From contig CM029134.1 of the NCBI GenBank assembly GCA_016859345.1, positions 16,637,560-16,701,559 on the forward strand: a stretch of DNA of 64,000 nucleotides. The letters are read 5' to 3'. The notes under the pieces are model-generated. The model made no database searches. It was not told where the DNA came from and worked only from the letters and a program-made list of their open reading frames with translations. The position numbers and the translations under genes were made by a program. Every line of letters starts with the position of its first letter. Position 1 is the stretch's first letter. Below, piece by piece: positions 57,541 through 64,000 of this stretch. This stretch comes from Istiophorus platypterus. Taxonomy: Eukaryota; Chordata; Actinopteri; Istiophoriformes; Istiophoridae.

Positions 57541-60500
57541 TTTTACGGGCACGTCAGTGTTGACAGCGAGGAGATACACCGGAGTTGCAAAGCTCCTCCT
57601 TTTTTAGTTCGAACACAATATCTGTTTTTGGCAAAGCTTGGCATTGTTTTCTGTGTAGTTCGAACAGATGTACAAGGTTGGAATAGTTTTTACATAACCT
57701 GTACTTAACACTCTGTGACACACTTTCACTAGGGGAGCAATAAATCAACTTCTTCATTATGCATAGAAGCATTAATGCACCATTTGTCATTATCCATCAT
57801 CTGTCAGATACATTAGAAGTATTAGTGATCTAATAGAAAGAAAAATACAAGATAAATTGTAAAGATTGACTTTAAAGTGACGCTGTTCCCAGATGTATGG
57901 ATAAATGAGTATATTAAATTTACTGAGGGTCAGTTTGAATTTGTTAAGGCATCAAACACTGTCTCACTGCAGACTAGAAAGGTGGTTTTAATCTCACCAA
58001 ATCTGTTGTAAAATCATATTTTCACTGTAAAGTCACTTAAAAAAAGTCCCTATAATCTTCTCTGGCCGCTCCTCCACTTTATCAGTCCAACTGAATTCAA
58101 ATTGAACCAACATGGGGCACCTAAACTACAAGCTTGACTACCATTATTCAAGCCTACAGTGAAAGCGACAGTGCGGTTAAAAATTTTGGGTGTGGTATCA
58201 CTTTAATAACTTAAGAACCCTTGAGCTAATGACTCATCTGGCTTCCCACTAAATGAGCTTAGGAGGAAATGGAAGCATTAAACATGATGATTTCATTGAT
58301 GTCCACAAAAAAATTGTTAAAACGGCCCCATCGTAATCTCAGGTATTCCCAACCTTCAATCTATTTCTGTCACAAATACATTATTCAGTGGCTGTGAATC
58401 TAATTAAGTATTGAACATCCACAGATGGTGCTCTTGACCTCCCGTGAGTGCAGTGCGTTGTATGTATATGCTGCAACAACTGACACGTGTCTCTATTTGC
58501 ATGTGAACATAAAGTACTCGGGTGTGTCCGCAAGTTACTGTATAGGTTCGATAAATGGCATTCACCCAGGATGGCAAGGAACGTACTATTATACTGATGT
58601 TTTTCCATGCATGTATATGTGGACGTAAATTCCTTTGTGTATGTGTCATGGTATGTAATTATAGTATAGTACAATGATAGATGGAGAGAACCTGTTCATT
58701 TACTGCCCCCCCCGGTTAGATAGACCTAGTTAATAAGCCATCATGCCGGCGACGTTGTGACATTTCCACTGCTTGCTCTGAGTGCGTCACACACATGAAT
58801 TGTGACTGTGTGTGTGTGTTTGTAACATGAGGAGAAAGAGAGACTAGGCCAATAGATGAAAGGGTAGAGAGCAGTTTGATTGAATAAGAGAGGTATAAAG
58901 AGACCATGTAGTGGAGGCACACAGCATTCACAGTAAGCTCAGTCTCCTCAAGGTTGTTTTAATATTTCCAAGCCGCTTCCTTAAATACAGTGGTGTCTGC
59001 ATAGTAAAGCTATATGTAATCCTAAGTAAACATTTATTGTGTGTGTGTGGATGCATCTCTTTGTGTGTTCGTGTACAGTACAGAGTTTGTGAGTACCTCT
59101 TGTGTTTTCTGGTGTATTCTTTGTCATGTACTTCTTTGTCATGTTTCCCTCCCTGTGTACATGCTCACTTCCTGTCTTTCTCTGGGTCTCCCTCTCTCTT
59201 GTTCAGCATACCCACAGCTCCCCTTCTTTAATTGCCGTCCATTGCTCTCTTCCTCTCCCTGTCAGCTTCAGCCTCTACTCCTTTTGTTTAATGTTGTGGA
59301 CAGGCCAGATCGATAGTCTAAGACAAACATGCACAGACATAAACACATATACGCATGCAAACCAATACAGAAGCTGGAAAAGAACAAACACAAATTAAAG
59401 GAAAATATTTGTGCCCTTCAAGAATAGACAAATAGTGGTAAAAGTGACTGTAATTGAAAATGAAAAGGAAAAAAGTAAAACAGAAAAAGCAGGCAGATAG
59501 GTAAAATAAAAACCATTAGTTCAGCCGACCAGCTGCACAGACTGGCTAAATTCACGGAGACGGCATCAGCCAGAGAGCGCAGGGCAAAATTACCATCCTG
59601 TGAATGTGCATGAGCAGAGTAGAGCTGAGGTGAAATGACTTGTGTCACGTCTGTGGGACCACTAGTGGCTGACGGCCTCATCACACACAGCCCCAAGCAT
59701 ACCGTGTGCAAACTGCGCTCAGCGACTTGCGTAAAAAACCTGATTATGACTTTTTAGTTTTTCAGATTTTCCCTGCCCCTCGCTCGGCAGCGGATGCGTC
59801 CAGTCACAGTTACTCAGTCCCGGCCTCTGGACGATTAGGCACCATCTCACTCCAAGCATGACCGATTCTTCTGCTCGCCTCTCACACACTCGTCGCTCCC
59901 CAGCGAGGTCAGGGGACAGACAAACCGAAGACTTCATTCCTTACGCTTCTGTCGTTTAAATCAGGTCGGATAAGTGTCATCCTCCCCTCCCTTTTAAGAG
60001 CATGGTAATCTGATTCTTTCCAATCATGCCTCTATCTCCTCTCCTCTTCTCTGCCTCTAACTTTCTTGGTATTTCCCCCAAACTCTGTCTCTCTGTCTTC
60101 ACCATGGTTGTGTTATGATTGAATTATGCCCTCTGGAGTGGCTTTATAGGCCCCTGTGTGGCTGCTGTGCTGTGCTGTCACCAACAGACCTACATCTCCT
60201 CTCCATGCTGCCCAGGCTACTCTCTCTGCCCTCGTAGTATATGTTTTCTTGCCCTGTCTACCCCTGTGCTTTCCTGTCACCCTGGATCACAAGAGAAGAA
60301 TGAAGAGAGGGACGGAAGAGGGAAAACAAACACTGACCTCATGGCAGCTTCTTTGCCACAACATCGATGTTTTTGTATTTAAATCTATGAGATCTTAAAA
60401 TCCTGATTGACAAGTGGTCTGGTTGTTGTTATCAGTAATGTAGAGCTGTGTGCTTTCTTTCATTGTCTCTTCTCTTTTACTGCTCTAAATTCCATCTAGC

Positions 60501-61233
60501 TTGACACTGGCTCACATATAAACAGTGCACCGTATGTTTAAATCTATATTCTCTTGAATACATTTTTGTAATACTGTTAAGTTATTTAGATGGTTGAGAG
60601 AAGTAAATATAATATCTGCTAAATCCCAGCTTGCCTGCTTCTTTACATAAATGTATTTTGGGGTACAAAAAAAAAACACAACACACTGACACAGAGATTC
60701 ATATGCACAAATGCACAGATACACATACACAGCAGCAAATTCAGGCATAGATAGTGTGAGGGGGTAGGGAGGTAGAGGCTATCCAAATAGGCTGGTTAGA
60801 AGCATCTTGTCTTAATTAGACCTGACAGCCTCCTCAAAGAACATGAATAAAAAGCATAGAGCCCCAGACCTGCATAATGGTTTAGTGCAAGGAGTGTTGG
60901 GGAAAAGAAGCATGGCTCGCACTTCAGACGCGTGTAATTAATGCAAGGATTAGGGCGTCAATAGTGCAGAGGGTGTGGATAAAAATGTGTGCATGCAGGA
61001 AAAAAAGGTAATGTAAGAGAGAGAGCCAGTCACACAGTGCAGCATCTTTTACAGTGTACTGCGCTGAGTGTGTTTGCACATGAGAAGAAAAAGAAAATCC
61101 ATTCCCTATTTTCTCTATTGATTCCTCTATTTTATAAGACATGCCCTAAAAGCAACACAATATTTGCTCCATTGTGTTCAACTCTTTTCAGCGCTTTCAG
61201 AAAAGTGACTTTTGCTCTCTGTCGAATCTCTTG
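57541..61233. other. Non-coding stretch
   Basis: No exon or transposon recognised. Contains scattered TG-rich and C/T-rich patches (58810-58825, 59150-59290, 60000-60070). Confidence 0.4.
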
Positions 61234-61264
61234 AAGGTAAGTCACACAAGGTGTGACTTACCTT
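61234..61264. repeat. Hairpin with perfect 14-bp stem and 3-nt loop
   Basis: AAGGTAAGTCACAC (61234-61247) and GTGTGACTTACCTT (61251-61264) are exact reverse complements around AAG. AAGGTAAGT matches the vertebrate splice-donor consensus and, by symmetry, occurs on both strands. Confidence 0.9.
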
Positions 61265-61462
61265 ACTTTACAACGCTCACTTCCTCTCTCTCCTCTCTCA
61301 GAATAGTCATATGCTCGTTTCCAAGGCAACTAACCAGGGCCTGTGTCCAGAGAGGGTTGACAGACGTCGAATGGAACAACATGAAACAGTGGCTGCTCTC
61401 ACAAAACACTCACACCTTTTATCAGGCAACATTACCTATAACAATGTGTATATATAAAAAAA

Positions 61463-61469
<7 letters not shown>

Positions 61470-61512
<43 letters not shown>
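61470..61512. repeat. (AT)21 microsatellite
   Basis: Perfect alternating TA of about 43 nt, flanked by imperfect TATATAAA units. Confidence 0.96.
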
Positions 61513-61515
<3 letters not shown>

Positions 61516-62181
61516 ATATATTAGCAAGAGAGATAGTAAAAAGTAAAATGCAAACTCTTCTACTAACGATCTGTGTAGCCTAAAAAAAAGTTGTCTGATA
61601 TAATGAAACAAACCAGATTTTTTTTGGGGGGGGGGTAAACTGAAGCCCCCTCCCCGGAGAGAGATGAGACTTATTTCCTTTCCCCTGAGTCAGTAAACTA
61701 AGTACGTCCCATTAATGTAAAGAGAGAAATTAGAGGCTTACAAGAAGAGAAAAAGAAAAGCAAAACTCAGTGGGCCAGCACTAAGAGTGAACACTGCTAT
61801 CAGTTGTCTAATTAATCTGTTGGCTCGGTGATGCCCAGGGAGCTGAGGGAGGGATGAGGAGCTGCAGCGACAACAAGAGATAAGAGGAACAATTGAAATC
61901 TCAGTCTCACACTTTGTCACCGGGGTGTTGGATAATAATCCTGTTATTTTGAGCAAAAGAAAGGGACAGTTAATAGCAGGGTACTCAGTTTAAAGTACTT
62001 CAAGAGTCAGAGATTTTGAATTATTCTGTGTCAATTTGCACATTACACTTGTAAATTGAATCTACAAAGGGAAAACTGCCACTTAATGTTGCTGGGGTTG
62101 ATGTAGGCCATTAAGCAGACAAGTAAGTATATGGTTATATATCATTCTTTGGGCTGCCCCTCAAAAGAGTGCTGTTACTCT

Positions 62182-62199
62182 CCAATAGGGGGTGCTGTC
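62182..62199 (+). promoter_or_regulatory. CTCF-like motif
   Basis: CCAATAGGGGGTGCTGTC agrees with the CTCF core at 12 of 14 positions and keeps the GCTGT flank often seen after it. Confidence 0.3.
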
Positions 62200-63806
62200 T
62201 CCTATCTTCTCTTGAGGCTTGAACATGTAATGGGGCCTCTCCATCACAGAGAGCCCGAGAATTCAAGCCAAGTGACCTTCCCAAATTTATCACACTTTCC
62301 CTGCTGACACCAGCCCCCTGAATTCAACATGAGTCATCTCTGCATTTCTGCTTCTCTTCCTCTACTCATCACTTTAAATTGGACATCATATAGGGAGAAT
62401 ACTGGTGTAAATGAGCTGCTGTGGTGTCAGTGCAGGTGCAGGGTTTGGTATTCATCTAATGAGCAAATCTCTTTGCAGTTTTCCTAAAATGGCTGCAGAC
62501 AAAAGGGGTAAGATCAATGTTGATTTGCTGCTGCTATGCTGAACTATTTAGATAAAGCAAGCATTAAAACCAACACTTAAATAGGATATTAGCACACAGG
62601 AGGAAGCACAAAATCAATGAAAGCATCAGAAACATGAAAGTTTAAAGAAAGTGTTACTATAGTCAAGATTTGGTGCAGTGTTGTCAGGGAAGCTTTGGCT
62701 GAATTATATTCTATGGAGCATCTCTCAGTTTTTAAAATAAAATCATGCTAAGATCATGTGAGTGAAACCAGGGAAACCCATAAGACCTACATTTAGTAAG
62801 GTCAAACCTGCTGCAGTGTAGTGTGTGATTAATGAGAGAGAGAGAGGGGAAGGGAGAGAGAGAAAAAGGATGCTGCTGGCAGCTCATTTGCTTTGCTGTT
62901 GTTGAACGACAGCTGATAGCTAATATCCAATCAGATTCAATTTGCAGGGGATGTTTTCATTATGCCTGGAAAATCAGTCAATATGTCTGGCCTGGCTCCG
63001 GCTCGGGGAGATAAGACTTTTGGTGCAGACCCAGGTTCAGCTTTCACTCCTCCATACTGAGATCATTTTAACCCACAGATGATACACAGAACTGACCAGG
63101 AATCAGTGCAAACAATTGCTGGTTGAGCAGTTTTAAACAGGGATCCTCTTCCAGAGCACGAACCTTCAACAACAACTGAATTCTTTTCTCAATTATGTCT
63201 TATTATAATGATATTTTAGTTTAAATGTTCTTTTCTTAAAATGATTTTAATGATAATTTCATGGCCTCAACAATTTCATTGCCAAGTTACTAGAGCAAGT
63301 GATACAAGGGTGCCACTGTGGAGTGGGACGGACAAAATAATAGAAATGCTCTTCTAATTTTTCATGCACTGAAGTTTACTCCCTGTGAAACTTTTCCTGA
63401 AGCACAAGAGTTTGAAATGATCAAGGACAGACAGACCAAGCCTTTTTTTAAACAGTGTGGTCCCTGGTTTTCTTCTTTTCAACCAAATTAAAAAGCAAAA
63501 AGCACTGACTGAGTAATGCTGCACCCCTACCTGCCCATTAAATAAAAACCAAATAGAAAAGATCAAAATTGTGAGTGAGGAAAAAGGAGCTGCTGTAAAA
63601 AGACGTTTCGTTCTCAAATTCAGGTCTTGTACGGTAGATTAGGAAGTCAGAGTCCTTAGTTTCCTTAGAATAACCCTGCGTTTCCCTGTGATGAAGTCTT
63701 AAAGATCTGAAGAGCATCAAGAGACATATCTAAGAGAAGTGCCTTCAGTTTTTATTCATGTTCCTTCCCCTTTCTTTTTCAAGTGATCTGCAGCTTCAGA
63801 GAGAGG

Positions 63807-63870
63807 AAGGTGAGAGAGAGAGACAGGGAGAGAGGGAGAGAAGCCGGGAGAGGGAGAAAGAGAAGTGTTT
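63807..63870 (+). repeat. Purine-rich GA tract
   Basis: GAGAGAGAGACAGGGAGAGAG-like (21 nt, 63812-63832) and following GGGAGAG units, nearly all purine on this strand. Confidence 0.85.
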
Positions 63871-64000
63871 TCCAATAGAAATGAGGCGAGTCGAAGTAGA
63901 CTCTTCAGTCGGGCAGAGGCTGTCACTGCTCAGTTCAAAACATTCTGCCATGCAAAACAGCCCGAGCCCCCAAAACCTTTTACATGGCTTCACTTTGAAA

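Larger units (their letters stand above)
61513..64000. other. Non-coding stretch to window end
   Basis: Mostly AT-rich, with a G run (61627-61636), a GA tract (62835-62847), a purine-rich tract (63807-63870), and a CTCF-like motif (62182-62199). No supported gene. Confidence 0.4.

Overview
This window looks like nuclear DNA from a teleost fish, most likely a percomorph. The evidence is more than 20 long CA/TG microsatellites, GT-AG splice sites with AATAAA poly(A) signals, internally deleted Tc1-family transposons of the kind common in fish, a degraded non-LTR retrotransposon fragment, a tRNA-derived SINE, and several dispersed repeats that I know only from spiny-rayed fish genomes. Nothing bacterial, viral or plasmid-like is visible. 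Repeat families were assigned by recall of their sequence, not by a search.

The only protein-coding sequence I can defend is at the left edge. Two exons (350-516 and 1330-1401, plus strand) encode the last 78 residues of an unidentified protein. This tail is Ser/Asp-rich and then Lys-rich, and resembles the disordered C-terminus of a nuclear or chromatin protein. A 3' UTR of about 2.3 kb follows, with candidate poly(A) signals up to 3663-3668. A Tc1-family relic (about 3755-4390) begins just beyond the inferred 3' end.

From about 4.4 kb to the right end I find no convincing gene. Nearly all open frames there are translations of CA/TG repeats or chance frames in AT-rich DNA. About 4-27 kb is ordinary microsatellite- and repeat-rich intergenic or intronic DNA, with a small hAT-like MITE (7410-7568), a LINE fragment (16840-17190) and a dispersed percomorph repeat (21915-22380). 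About 27-45 kb mixes simple repeats, a SINE (34122-34325), a nested repeat block (40252-41590) and another percomorph repeat (44041-44230).

About 45-57.5 kb has long low-repeat stretches with clustered TAAT, ATTA and GATAA words and a CpG-dense patch. It reads like a landscape of conserved non-coding enhancers beside, or inside, an off-window developmental gene. This is inference, because conservation cannot be seen in one sequence. A Tc1-like transposase relic lies at 55831-56651.

The most distinctive unexplained structures are a perfect 24-bp-arm inverted repeat (6527-6597), a 34-nt near-perfect palindrome (49754-49787), a 14-bp-arm hairpin carrying splice-donor-like words on both strands (61234-61264), a diverged duplicated segment (43261-43379 and 44900-45017), and a GATAA cluster beside a CpG patch (51026-51480). 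I found no new multi-gene system.
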